Positions 35,477 to 44,570 are shown, numbered from the stretch's first letter. The stretch: DNA of 48,029 nt from Pirellula sp. (GCA_025459355.1 JALOQS010000004.1:1-48029); one strand, 5' to 3'. A program made the numbers and translations. Notes: generated by a model not told the origin, from the sequence alone.

Positions 35477-37342
35477 ATGAACAAAACACAATCACAAACT
35501 CCTATGATCGCACCAAGCACCAGTTCTCAACTCGCTCGACCAATCACTCGAACTATGCGAACCGCAAGAGCCATGCTGTTTTGCGCCGCGCCAATTATGT
35601 TTGCCGCGACATTGCTTTCGCAGGAACCTAGCACAGGTGCAGCGAATAGTTCCGAACCATCAACTCAGGATGTCAAGGTTCAGGCCATTTACAAAGCGGT
35701 CGGTGGACCAACGTCTCCCAAAGTCCCCGTGTATTGGAATCGCTATCACAATAACGAAGAAGTTAAGAGCATTCTCGATCAACTAGAAAGCAACTTTCCT
35801 GAACTCGTAAAAATAGAGTCGGTAGGCAATTCCACACAAGGTCGCGACATGTGGGTTGCGACGATTACCAATCGAAAAGTGGGCGAAGAAAGTCGCAAGC
35901 CAGGGTTTTGGATTGATGGCGGCATACACGCTAACGAAATCCAAGCTGATGAGGTGGCATTATACACCGCTTGGTTTTTGGTAGAGATGCATGGTGAAAA
36001 CAAATTTGTGCAGGAGTTGTTGCGAGATCGAGTTTTCTATATTCTGCCGAGTATGAGCCCCGACTCTAGGCATGCGCACTTCTATGAACCTAATTCAACA
36101 AACACGCCGCGCTCAGGATTGCGCGAGGTGGACGACGATCGCGACGGTAAGGTAAACGAAGATGCGTTCGCCGATTTGAACGGCGACGGGCACATCACTC
36201 AAATGCGAATTAAGGATCCAAACGGCCGTTTCAAATCGCACCCCAAGTTTGCAAACTTAATGTTACCTGTCGAACCCGGTGAACGTGGGGAGTTTACGCT
36301 GCTGGGGATCGAGGGATACGATGTCGATGGCGACGGACGGGTTAGCGAAGATGGCGACGGTTCGTATGATCCCAATCGAGACTGGCCTTGGAAATGGGAA
36401 CCAGGATATGTCCAGAGAGGAGCCTTTCGATACCCATTTTCGTTAATCGAAAATCGAAACATGTCAGAATTTGTGTTGAAGCACCCCAACATTGCAGGAG
36501 CTCAAACTTATCACAATACTGGAGGGATGCTATTGCGAGGCCCCGGTTCTAAGCAAGATGCGTATGAAGCCTCCGATTTGCGGGTTTATGATCGCATCGG
36601 AAAAACGGGTGAGAAAATCTTGCCCGGCTACCGTTATCTAAATGTGGCTAATGACCTATATGAAGTCTGGGGCGGGGAGATCGATTGGTTCCACCAAATG
36701 CTAGGGGTCTATACGTTTACGAACGAGCTCTTTGTTTCGTACAACTACTTCCATCAATCTGCCGGCAGTCCAGAACAGTCACACGAATTCGACCAGCTAC
36801 TGTTGTTCGGAGATGGTTTGCTCGAGTGGCGGGAAGTGGACCATCCGACTTACGGAAAAGTTGACGTTGGGGGGTTCAAGAAAAACTGGGGCAGACAACC
36901 GCCGGGCTTTATGTTGCAGGAAGAATGCCATCGTAACATGGCCTTTACGCTATACCATGCCAATCAGATGCCTTTGTTAAACGTTCAGTCTGTATCGATT
37001 AAACCGCTTGGTAACGATTTAACCGAAGTGACGGCGATTGTTGAGAACCAGCGATGGACACCAACACACTCAGCCGTCGATTTAAAGCAAAAGATTACGC
37101 CTCCCGTTTCTATAAAGCTAGAATCTTCGGATCTTAGGGTCCTGACATCTCAGCATTCCACGGATCTACTTATGCGAAACGCAACCGTTCAGGAAAAAGA
37201 TCGTGCCAACGTAGAGGTCCCGAGCATTGGTGGCTCTAGTGTTGTGTATGTTCGTTGGATTGTTGCAGGTAAGGGTAAAGGAAATATTGCAGTAACAAGC
37301 GTAAAGGGCGGATCTGCTCAGGTGGATGTCGTGGTCCCATAA
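35477..37342 (+). CDS. Secreted M14 zinc carboxypeptidase-like protein
   Basis: 621 aa, paralogue of the gene immediately before it. A signal peptide (RAMLFCAAPIMFAATLLSQ) precedes the M14 domain: zinc site GGIHANEIQADE (His151, Glu154), third ligand His346 in TYHNTGG, and NRDWP for the substrate Arg. Two Asp-rich calcium-type loops (DDDRDGKVNEDAFADLNGDGHI in pieces, DVDGDGRVSEDGDG) are inserted before the catalytic half. The ATG lies two bases after the stop of the upstream gene, so the pair is co-translated. Probably a carboxypeptidase acting on secreted or cell-wall peptides. Confidence 0.9.
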   Translation: MNKTQSQTPMIAPSTSSQLARPITRTMRTARAMLFCAAPIMFAATLLSQEPSTGAANSSEPSTQDVKVQAIYKAVGGPTSPKVPVYWNRYHNNEEVKSILDQLESNFPELVKIESVGNSTQGRDMWVATITNRKVGEESRKPGFWIDGGIHANEIQADEVALYTAWFLVEMHGENKFVQELLRDRVFYILPSMSPDSRHAHFYEPNSTNTPRSGLREVDDDRDGKVNEDAFADLNGDGHITQMRIKDPNGRFKSHPKFANLMLPVEPGERGEFTLLGIEGYDVDGDGRVSEDGDGSYDPNRDWPWKWEPGYVQRGAFRYPFSLIENRNMSEFVLKHPNIAGAQTYHNTGGMLLRGPGSKQDAYEASDLRVYDRIGKTGEKILPGYRYLNVANDLYEVWGGEIDWFHQMLGVYTFTNELFVSYNYFHQSAGSPEQSHEFDQLLLFGDGLLEWREVDHPTYGKVDVGGFKKNWGRQPPGFMLQEECHRNMAFTLYHANQMPLLNVQSVSIKPLGNDLTEVTAIVENQRWTPTHSAVDLKQKITPPVSIKLESSDLRVLTSQHSTDLLMRNATVQEKDRANVEVPSIGGSSVVYVRWIVAGKGKGNIAVTSVKGGSAQVDVVVP

Positions 37343-37362
37343 GTTTACGATCGACAATCTAA

Positions 37363-37398
37363 GGCTCGAAAACTGACCCATTCATTAGTTTTCGAGCC
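37363..37398 (+). terminator. Hairpin after the M14 gene pair
   Basis: A perfect 12-bp stem ggctcgaaaact (37363-37374) / agttttcgagcc (37387-37398) with a 12-base loop. It starts 20 bases after the second M14 stop codon. The T-run expected of a strong Rho-independent terminator is absent, so it may serve in mRNA 3' end protection. Confidence 0.6.
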
Positions 37399-37532
37399 AC
37401 CTGGATCGGATGTTTGTGACTGTTTGGCATTAATGCTGGCTCGCTTGGAAATTATTCGGTTGCATTGTAATTAATTGAGTGCAACACTTGGCTCGGTCAT
37501 TGGGTGGCGATTTAATGGTCGCATCAGCCCGC

Positions 37533-37547
37533 GATAGGTAACCTATC
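37533..37547. promoter_or_regulatory. Palindromic operator candidate upstream of the HD-GYP gene
   Basis: gataggt-a-acctatc, perfect 7-bp arms with one base between, about 85 bases before the HD-GYP start. A dimeric regulator site is plausible; no regulator gene is nearby. Confidence 0.35.
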
Positions 37548-37631
37548 CTGCGCTCACCCTATTGTTTCCATCTCGTATGGTTGGAGTGACAGTAGCTTCA
37601 ATTTCCAAGTTCCTCTGCACAGCGTTTTTTT

Positions 37632-38591
37632 ATGCCCTACTCGCAGGACCAGGATAGGTTAGCGATTAACATAGCCTCCATGACCTCAGAGTCGGTCGAA
37701 GGCATGCGTCTGTACATTAAAGACGAACAGGAGAACTACGTCTTGTATCGAGAGGCGGAATTGCCGATTGATCAAGATGACATTCAGCGTTTGAAAAAAC
37801 GAGGTGTTCGGTGGCTTTACATTGAGGATGCAGCCAAGGAGACCTATCGTGAGCGAATGCGGGCGATCGCGTTCGGGAATACTCCCGTTCCAACATCGAC
37901 TCGAATCGCAGCGATATCCGGCATTGTCCGAGATGCAATGGAAACAACGTTCGCCACCAATGACGACGAAATCATCTGCAATGCAACCAAAACGCTCAGC
38001 AATGTTGCCGCAAATATGATTTGTCGAGAGGACTTTGGTCTCAAGGACATTCTGCCGGTTCTGCATCACGACTACGGGACGTTCACTCACTCGACGAACG
38101 TGTCATATTATTCAGGCGTGCTGGCCGACGCGCTGGGATATTCACGCGATGACGTCGAAGAAATTGTTCGCGGAGCGTTGCTACACGATCTCGGTAAGCT
38201 TGATATTGATATAAAAATACTCAATAAACCAGACAAGCTTACGGACAGAGAATTTCGTATCATCAAGCAGCATCCCATTCAGGGCTTTGTACGACTCACT
38301 AATCAACCTGGAGTGACTTTCGGTCAACTCATGATGACGTATCAGCATCATGAGAAGCTTGATGGATCGGGTTATCCGGTTGGAATTGGTGCGGATGAAA
38401 TTCATCCGTGGGCAAAAATTTGTTCTGTCGCAGACGTATTCGAAGCTCTGACCAGCCATAGACCGTATCGCAAACCGATGCCCACTCCCTCCGCTTTAGC
38501 AATTTTGGAACGTGGAATAGATAATACATTTGACGGAGAAATCGTTTCATGTTGGAAGAGCCTTATAAAGAAAAACTCGACTCTCTTTTAG
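37632..38591 (+). CDS. HD-GYP domain cyclic di-GMP phosphodiesterase
   Basis: 319 aa. The N-terminal 60-80 residues resemble a DUF3391 module (VEGMRLYIKDEQENYVLYREAELPIDQDD). The HD-GYP core is complete: HD in LLHDLGKLDI, HPIQGFVRL, and the signature HHEKLDGSGYPVG, then CSVADVFEALTSHRPYRK. It hydrolyses cyclic di-GMP in relatives. The C-terminus (about 43 bases) overlaps the following PilZ gene. No ribosome-binding site is visible before the ATG. Confidence 0.92.
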   Translation: MPYSQDQDRLAINIASMTSESVEGMRLYIKDEQENYVLYREAELPIDQDDIQRLKKRGVRWLYIEDAAKETYRERMRAIAFGNTPVPTSTRIAAISGIVRDAMETTFATNDDEIICNATKTLSNVAANMICREDFGLKDILPVLHHDYGTFTHSTNVSYYSGVLADALGYSRDDVEEIVRGALLHDLGKLDIDIKILNKPDKLTDREFRIIKQHPIQGFVRLTNQPGVTFGQLMMTYQHHEKLDGSGYPVGIGADEIHPWAKICSVADVFEALTSHRPYRKPMPTPSALAILERGIDNTFDGEIVSCWKSLIKKNSTLF

Positions 38592-38995
38592 CGACCATCA
38601 ATTGGTCTATCCAATTGCCACCGCGCTTATCCGACTTTTTCTCGGTGCGAGGAGATTCGCAATCCGCCGTGCAGGAGGAGAGGAAACACATACGCATTCG
38701 TGCGCGAGCGAAATGCCCTGGATTCTTCGAATCAACATTGCCCAGTTTGCACAGAGACTCGACGTGTATTCCAATCTACACAGCAGATTTTTCGCGTGGT
38801 GGTTGCGGCTTCATTTCTGCGATTCAAATTTTCCCCACGGAACGACTTCGCTTGATTCTGCCTACCTTTTGGCTACAGTTGCAAATCGTTCGATGCCGTA
38901 AGCTCGGACCGAGATGCTATGAGATCGGGAGTATCTTAGTGGCGAAGAATCAGCCTAACCCCGTGGCTTTTGATCTCCAGAAATCGATCAATTAG
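38549..38995 (+). CDS. PilZ domain protein
   Basis: 148 aa. The PilZ cyclic di-GMP motif is present in both parts: RKHIR (RxxxR) in ERKHIRIRARAKCPG, and DFSRGG (DxSxxG) in YTADFSRGGCGF. The protein would bind cyclic di-GMP. It is encoded overlapping the HD-GYP hydrolase by 43 bases, so the sensor and the hydrolase for the same messenger are co-expressed. The target is unknown. Confidence 0.8.
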   Translation: MLEEPYKEKLDSLLATINWSIQLPPRLSDFFSVRGDSQSAVQEERKHIRIRARAKCPGFFESTLPSLHRDSTCIPIYTADFSRGGCGFISAIQIFPTERLRLILPTFWLQLQIVRCRKLGPRCYEIGSILVAKNQPNPVAFDLQKSIN

Positions 38996-39052
38996 ATCGA
39001 GTCTGTCACTTAATCCTGTTGTGCCGAAGAAACCGATCACGCAACGTATTGC

Positions 39053-39072
39053 AAAGGGGGGCCTCTTTTTTT
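39053..39072 (+). terminator. Possible terminator after the HD-GYP/PilZ pair
   Basis: aaaggggggcctc followed by seven T residues. The stem is short and includes a wobble pair, so this is a weak call based mostly on the T-run. Confidence 0.3.
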
Positions 39073-39120
39073 CAACGATTATGCCATTGCTATCTCTGCT
39101 GTTTACGATTGGCACATTAG

Positions 39121-40995
39121 GTGAGCTACGATGAATCGAGGATCGGTGCCTCTGTCTTGTATCACAGTAACCAGAACCACTCAGAACGTGCACAAAGCCC
39201 TATGGCCAGTATCGAAGACTTGAGTTTTTCCGACATTTGCGAAGTCTATCTTCAAGAGTATCGGGCTGGCAACAAAGTTAATCTGCGTGCGCTTGCTAAA
39301 AAGTTTCCGAAGTTCTCGGAACGAATTCTCACCGAACTGCCGCACATGGCTCTGCTTGAGAGCTCGCTCAAGCCAGAACGAGAATCAACCATTCTTGATC
39401 TCTTCCAGTCAACGAACTACGAGATTCAAGACGAGATCGGTCGAGGGGCTTCTGGGGTTGTATTCCGAACCAGAGATAAATCGACCAATCGCTTAGTCGC
39501 ATTGAAACTCATGAAGCTATCCCGCAACCCGGAAAGTGCGTTGCGACTCACTCGTGAAATCGAAAGCTTGAGCCGACTCAATCATCCCAACGTTGTCTCC
39601 ATCATCGATCAAGGGGCCATCAAAGACTACGTTTTTATTGTGATGAGTTTGGTTGATGGCTGTTGCATGTCAGAACTCTTTAACAAAAACCCGACCTTGT
39701 TGGCCAGCTACTGGGTCTCTGATCTCAAAAACGATTGGTCGCGTTTGGCAAACTGGGGCAGAGAAATCGCGGGTGCTCTGGAATATATCCATTCCCAAAA
39801 CATCTTCCATAGAGATTTAAAGCCCGCCAATATCCTTATCAACCGAGATGGCAATTGCTTTATCACGGACTTTGGCCTTGCCAAGATTCGCAGTGAGGGG
39901 CTCGGAGTTAGTCGGAGCGGAATGGTCGTTGGTACACCTCGCTACATGGCACCAGAACAAATGCGAGGTGTTGTCGACCAGAGAAGCGACTTGTATTCGC
40001 TCGGTCGAACTCTTTACGAAATTGCGTGCTTGGGGGCAGATGCATCTTACAACTGCCATGAACAAGTCGATCTGGCTCCCATTTGTAAAATCAACCCAAA
40101 TGTTCCTGCCGAGTTGGGGCAAGTGATCGACAAGGCATGTGACCAAGTTGCAGAGCGACGATTTCAAAACGCAAGTGAACTAGCGGCCGTCTTCCAACGC
40201 TATCTCGATGGACGAACTCCATGCGATCGACGTCGGCCCGGCAAACGCATGTCGGAAAGAGAGTTTAAAACCGTTTTGCGTCGTAGGCATCGCACAGTCG
40301 CTCTTATCTCCACAGGTGTTTTCGCATTTACATTCGCGTCAGTTTTCGCCTATCGCGCTTATTCCAACAAACCAATTGCTGCTGCACCACCACTTAGCTC
40401 CTCGCAGAAACTCGTCGCAACGGAGAGTTTCAAGTCCCTCGCATCCAAGATTCAGTCTAACGATACGGGATTCGTTGAAGTTGTCGGGGAAGCAATCAAG
40501 CAGTCGGTCGTTCATGGATCTGAAAACGAAACGGCTAAAAAAATCGAGGACAAGATCGACAAAATCGTAAGCCACGTAACCAAAGAAGGACTCAAACCTG
40601 GCGAACTAGATGAGATCATCCAAGGCTATAGAAAATCGGCTCTTAACTCATCCGACAAGATCTTGGCTCTTCTAATACCTCTCAACAATTCTGGCCTCTC
40701 GCATCAAGAAAAGATTCGCGGACAGCAAACTTTAGAACGATTCGCCAAAACCGTACTGAGCAAGAAAGTGACCATCGAAGAGGCTGATCGCATGCTCGCC
40801 GCTCTATTCCTGGGCAATATACCTAAACTAGAGCAAATGGTTGAAATCAAAGTCCCCGAACAGGCTTTTGCTTCCTGGCTAGTTCTGGTGGAGCAGACTT
40901 TCGGTAACCGCTTTCAAAGTGTTGATGAAACACCGGTATTAGTCCATGATGAGCTGAACCAAATTTTGGACAAGTTCCTACAAAACAAACAATAA
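39121..40995 (+). CDS. Ser/Thr protein kinase with a transmembrane helix
   Basis: 624 aa from a GTG at 39121; an ATG at 39202 is equally possible. The planctomycete-type N-terminus (SDICEVYLQEYRAGNKVNLRALAKKFP) leads to the kinase domain: glycine loop IGRGASGVVF, VALKLMK, HRDLKPAN (His230), DFGLAK (250-), APEQM and a C-lobe. A membrane helix follows at about 389-410 (VALISTGVFAFTFASVFAY), then an extracytoplasmic helical tail. The ECF sigma factor gene 30 bases downstream is probably its target or partner. The usual planctomycete order is sigma then kinase; here it is reversed. Confidence 0.92.
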   Translation: MSYDESRIGASVLYHSNQNHSERAQSPMASIEDLSFSDICEVYLQEYRAGNKVNLRALAKKFPKFSERILTELPHMALLESSLKPERESTILDLFQSTNYEIQDEIGRGASGVVFRTRDKSTNRLVALKLMKLSRNPESALRLTREIESLSRLNHPNVVSIIDQGAIKDYVFIVMSLVDGCCMSELFNKNPTLLASYWVSDLKNDWSRLANWGREIAGALEYIHSQNIFHRDLKPANILINRDGNCFITDFGLAKIRSEGLGVSRSGMVVGTPRYMAPEQMRGVVDQRSDLYSLGRTLYEIACLGADASYNCHEQVDLAPICKINPNVPAELGQVIDKACDQVAERRFQNASELAAVFQRYLDGRTPCDRRRPGKRMSEREFKTVLRRRHRTVALISTGVFAFTFASVFAYRAYSNKPIAAAPPLSSSQKLVATESFKSLASKIQSNDTGFVEVVGEAIKQSVVHGSENETAKKIEDKIDKIVSHVTKEGLKPGELDEIIQGYRKSALNSSDKILALLIPLNNSGLSHQEKIRGQQTLERFAKTVLSKKVTIEEADRMLAALFLGNIPKLEQMVEIKVPEQAFASWLVLVEQTFGNRFQSVDETPVLVHDELNQILDKFLQNKQ

Positions 40996-41025
40996 CGACT
41001 GCCCATGTCTAGGTTTTAACACACG

Positions 41026-41631
41026 ATGTCAGATCTGCTATCAACCGATTTAAAATCCGACGGTCAAATGGAGCTTTCCAGACTGATGGAACTGCAGCGA
41101 CAGCATCTCAGACGATTCGTGGAATGCCGTATCAATCAAAAGGTCGCTTCTCGTTTAGATGCTTCAGACATCATTCAAGAAGTCTACATTCGAGCATATC
41201 GCGGCTTAGATACCTATTTGGTCGATCCAGAAATTCCGCCTCTGGTTTGGTTGCGCCGACTTAGCAAACAGATTTTAAGTGAGGCTCATCGTAAACAATT
41301 TCGCCAACTCCGATCACCCTACCAAGAGCAAGCGAACATCAACGAGAGTTTTATCTGGCGAATCGTTGACTCTGGAGAATCCATTAGAACGGAAGCAGAA
41401 AAACGAGACACCGCTGAACGAATTCGATCGCTCCTTTCCCAGTTGAGCGAAATTGATCGTGAAGTCCTGGAGATGAGGCACCTCGAGGGATATTCGATTC
41501 GGGATATTGCCCAATTGCTCGACCTCACCCAGGACACGATCAAAAAGAGATACTATCGTGCGTTGTCTCGATTCCGTGAAATCGTTTCCCAGTGCACCGA
41601 GTTCGCTGACAATGATGTCGAAGTAACTTAA
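41026..41631 (+). CDS. ECF-family RNA polymerase sigma factor (kinase-linked)
   Basis: 201 aa sigma factor with region 2 (DASDIIQEVYIRAYRGLDTY) and region 4 (LSEIDREVLEMRHLEGYSIRDIAQLLDLTQDTIKKRYYRAL). It resembles the ECF groups found beside Ser/Thr kinases in planctomycetes, where phosphorylation replaces an anti-sigma factor. No anti-sigma gene is present, and the kinase gene lies directly upstream. It probably controls a stress or envelope regulon. Confidence 0.9.
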   Translation: MSDLLSTDLKSDGQMELSRLMELQRQHLRRFVECRINQKVASRLDASDIIQEVYIRAYRGLDTYLVDPEIPPLVWLRRLSKQILSEAHRKQFRQLRSPYQEQANINESFIWRIVDSGESIRTEAEKRDTAERIRSLLSQLSEIDREVLEMRHLEGYSIRDIAQLLDLTQDTIKKRYYRALSRFREIVSQCTEFADNDVEVT

Positions 41632-41700
41632 GGGTGTCTTGTTCCTTCTGCCAAGTATGCTTCAATGGTGGATTCTTCTTGACTACAAAAGGATCCCATT

Positions 41701-42681
41701 ATGACACTTCGCATATCACTTTCTAATTCCCAATCTATGCCAGCCGTTGGCTACGGATTCTGGAAAGTGGAAAGAGCCGACGCACCACATCTCACCTATC
41801 AGTCGCTTCAGCTGGGATATCGACATCTGGATTGCGCATCGGACTATGGCAATGAAGCCGAAGTTGGGGATGGTATTCAGAAGGGACTCAATGATGGCGT
41901 CTGCAAACGTGACGATCTCTGGGTCACAAGCAAACTGTGGAACACCTATCATCGACCCGAACATGTGGAACTCGCATGCAAACGTTCCATCAGCGATTTA
42001 AAGTGTGACTATCTGGATTTGTACTTGATCCACTTTCCCATTACCCTTCGTTACGTCCCATTCGAAACGAGATACCCCGCTGGATGGTTCTTTGATCCAA
42101 ACTCGCCTGCCCCCTGTCTTGAATACGATCCCGTTCCCATCATCGACACTTGGCGAGCCATGGAAGACTTGGTCACCAAAGGGCTGGTTCGTAACATAGG
42201 AGTTAGCAACTTTGGTGTGTCTCTCATTCGTGATCTTCTCACTCAGGCACGCATCCGCCCCGCCGTTCTGCAAATCGAATCACACCCCTACCTGACACAG
42301 TCAAAGCTAATTCGGTATTGCCAGGCGGAGAACATTGCTGTCACAGCATTTTCACCATTAGGTGCGCCGTCCTATGTTCCTCTAGGAATGGCAAAGCCTG
42401 ATGATTCGGTGCTCGAGTTGCCGCTGGTTAAAGAACTGGCTTCGCGACACCAAAAAACGGCAGCACAAATCGTACTCAAATGGGGAGTGCAACGAGGCAC
42501 TGCCGTGATTCCTAAGTCCAGTCGAGTCGAACGACTAAAAGAGAACTTGAATCTCGGTGGCTTCGAACTGTCGGAATCAGAAATGACAACGATCTCAAAC
42601 TTGGATCGAAATCAACGTTTCAACGATCCCGGAGTATTCTGCGAACTCGCCTTCCGCTCGTTTTTTCCGATCTACGAGTAG
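41701..42681 (+). CDS. Aldo/keto reductase, xylose-reductase-like
   Basis: 326 aa AKR-fold NAD(P)H oxidoreductase. The catalytic tetrad is visible: Asp and Tyr in HLDCASDYGNE, Lys in TSKLWN, His in YLIHFP. The segment after LIHFP (ITLRYVPFETRYPAGWFFD) and the C-terminal IPKSSRVERLKENLN are typical of the AKR2 xylose/aldose reductase branch. AAAGGA precedes the ATG. It may reduce an aldose; the sugar is not known. Confidence 0.9.
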   Translation: MTLRISLSNSQSMPAVGYGFWKVERADAPHLTYQSLQLGYRHLDCASDYGNEAEVGDGIQKGLNDGVCKRDDLWVTSKLWNTYHRPEHVELACKRSISDLKCDYLDLYLIHFPITLRYVPFETRYPAGWFFDPNSPAPCLEYDPVPIIDTWRAMEDLVTKGLVRNIGVSNFGVSLIRDLLTQARIRPAVLQIESHPYLTQSKLIRYCQAENIAVTAFSPLGAPSYVPLGMAKPDDSVLELPLVKELASRHQKTAAQIVLKWGVQRGTAVIPKSSRVERLKENLNLGGFELSESEMTTISNLDRNQRFNDPGVFCELAFRSFFPIYE

Positions 42682-42717
42682 CGTACGATCCGCTGGCTTT
42701 CAATTAATCGAGTTTGG

Positions 42718-43965
42718 TTACTGTGATTCGTTTCCTAATCGCAGCTTAACGAAAACAACGGCCATCAAAGATACCGCGAGCGTCAGCAGCAGGATCATCA
42801 GCAAAACAAGCATTGCTCCCGGACTAAAGAAAAGTGGGGATGCGTAGGGCCACATTTCTCTCCAGGTCAATGTTGTCACGGCAACGCTTAGCGAAAGATA
42901 TGGCCCAAAGGGTGTCGAACCATCTTTGGTTACCAAGTAGATGGTGATAACAAAAACCAATCCGAAAAGCGGAGCCAGGAAAAAGCTGATCCAAACAGCT
43001 TGCCAACCAGTAAACGCACCCACCATCGCCATCAATGTCACGTCTCCAAACCCCAATGCTTCGCGCCCCATAACCGCTGACGCTACAATCCTAAAGGACC
43101 AGACCAACACCCCTCCCATCGCCATGCCAAACAGCGATGTGAACAAGCCTTCCCAACCCTCTTGCGATAGCAGACTGTGGGCAATGGTGATAACAATCGC
43201 TCCAATCGCAATCATTCCTAGCTTGGGAAAGGTCGTTGGCGATCTTCGCAAAATCTCTGCGAAGTAGACGATAGCTTTTTGCCAACCGCGTCGCGTAATC
43301 CAGACGCGATCCATGAGAGCAAAGCACCAAGCTACCCAAAAGAAAAGGGCCAAGATAAGCCCGAGTGACGAGCTTTGGAGCCACTCGGGAGAAAAGCTCT
43401 CATAGGGGGAATTCGGATGAACCCCACGCAATAAGTTCGTTCCGTTTGGCTCAAACTCTTGCAATCTCCAACCTGGAAAAAGCGAACTTCCCAACAACGC
43501 AAACAGCGTTCCCGGGATGGTTATTGCATCGGGAATCGTGCGTTCATCGAAGTCAATGAAAGTCGCGACAACCAATAAACCTAGGAGGGACGCAACAAAA
43601 ATAAAGGACTCGAGTGGTACAGCCACCGGACTGTCGGGTAATAGCTCGGGAAGCAGTCCGCCACTCATAACGAATGCGTAGATCCACATTAAGCCAAAAG
43701 GTATCGTTAACTCGATTAGCAAAGGACGCAACCAAAACCAGTTGCCAAACTCAGCACGCTCGCGCCACCTGGTTAGCCAGCCTAAAACCGGAACAAACGC
43801 AAGCACCGAAGGCTGGATTGACTCGATGTTCGCGGGAACAACGTTATTGAGGGACTTCTTCTTTTGCCATGGACTGATGGGTCTCGGAAAATAGGCTAAC
43901 GAGTAAATGGCAAGGTTGATCATCGGCCCCAAAAGTAATCCGATAATCGCAATCCACCAATTCAT
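42718..43965 (-). CDS. Prepilin peptidase-like A24 aspartic protease without the cysteine motif
   Basis: 415 aa membrane protein from the ATG at 43965. The two aspartates of the A24 family are present: Asp138 in FIDFDERTIPD and Asp308 in the GFGD box (ALGFGDVTLMAMVGAFTGW). The N-terminal methylase segment keeps the skeleton (FVPVLGWLTRWRERAEF...RPLLIEL), but the paired cysteines of standard enzymes are absent. A long loop (about residues 160-250) separates the catalytic helices. A TTG at 44034 would overlap the shikimate kinase gene. It would cleave type IV pilin or pseudopilin leaders. Confidence 0.85.
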   Translation of the reverse strand: MNWWIAIIGLLLGPMINLAIYSLAYFPRPISPWQKKKSLNNVVPANIESIQPSVLAFVPVLGWLTRWRERAEFGNWFWLRPLLIELTIPFGLMWIYAFVMSGGLLPELLPDSPVAVPLESFIFVASLLGLLVVATFIDFDERTIPDAITIPGTLFALLGSSLFPGWRLQEFEPNGTNLLRGVHPNSPYESFSPEWLQSSSLGLILALFFWVAWCFALMDRVWITRRGWQKAIVYFAEILRRSPTTFPKLGMIAIGAIVITIAHSLLSQEGWEGLFTSLFGMAMGGVLVWSFRIVASAVMGREALGFGDVTLMAMVGAFTGWQAVWISFFLAPLFGLVFVITIYLVTKDGSTPFGPYLSLSVAVTTLTWREMWPYASPLFFSPGAMLVLLMILLLTLAVSLMAVVFVKLRLGNESQ

Positions 43966-44003
43966 AACAGTGGCTCGTTTTCTGTTTGGGCCTACGCAGG
44001 GAG

Positions 44004-44570
44004 TTATATAATGTTCTTGCGATCGCGAACCCAATGCTCGTAATCGCTGGCAACCTGAGTCGCTAGCTGCTCCAAAGATACCGTGTCTGTATTGTAGATG
44101 GCATTCGCGGTCTGTGAGTAGTAGGGGGTGCGAAGGTTAAGCATCGCACGGATCTCATCGAGTTCGCCGAGCTTCGTTAATGCCGGCCGGTTGCGTTGTG
44201 TTAACGGGTCTCCAGCTATGCGTTTAGCTAACACCTCCGCCGACGCTGTGAGCCATGCTGTCCACCCCGAGGCGACTATCAGCTTGCGATTGGAATCCCT
44301 CAAAATGGCCCCACCACCAAGCGAAACAATATGCGCTTCGCTACGACTGATAACTGTTTCAATCGCACGAGTCTCTCGGTCTCGGAATTCCGACTCGCCT
44401 CCGTCTGCAAAGATTTGAGCGATCGTCATGCTGGCGACTTCCTCGACGAGCTGGTCGGTGTCGATCAGGGGCATCCCAAGCTTTTGATTCAAGATACGAG
44501 CAAGGGTCGATTTGCCAGACCCACGATATCCGATCAGAAAAAGATGAGAGGAGTTAGCTCGCGAGAACAC
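44004..44570 (-). CDS. aroK: Shikimate kinase
   Basis: 188 aa. Walker A is GYRGSGKSTL, the substrate Asp pair is IDTDQ, Arg of GESEFRDRE and the GGG loop (VSLGGGAIL) bind shikimate, and the LID Arg lies in TQRNRPALTK. It catalyses ATP-dependent 3-phosphorylation of shikimate in aromatic amino acid synthesis. The gene is followed by the prepilin peptidase on the same strand with a 38-base gap. No other aro gene is nearby. Confidence 0.95.
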   Translation of the reverse strand: MFSRANSSHLFLIGYRGSGKSTLARILNQKLGMPLIDTDQLVEEVASMTIAQIFADGGESEFRDRETRAIETVISRSEAHIVSLGGGAILRDSNRKLIVASGWTAWLTASAEVLAKRIAGDPLTQRNRPALTKLGELDEIRAMLNLRTPYYSQTANAIYNTDTVSLEQLATQVASDYEHWVRDRKNII

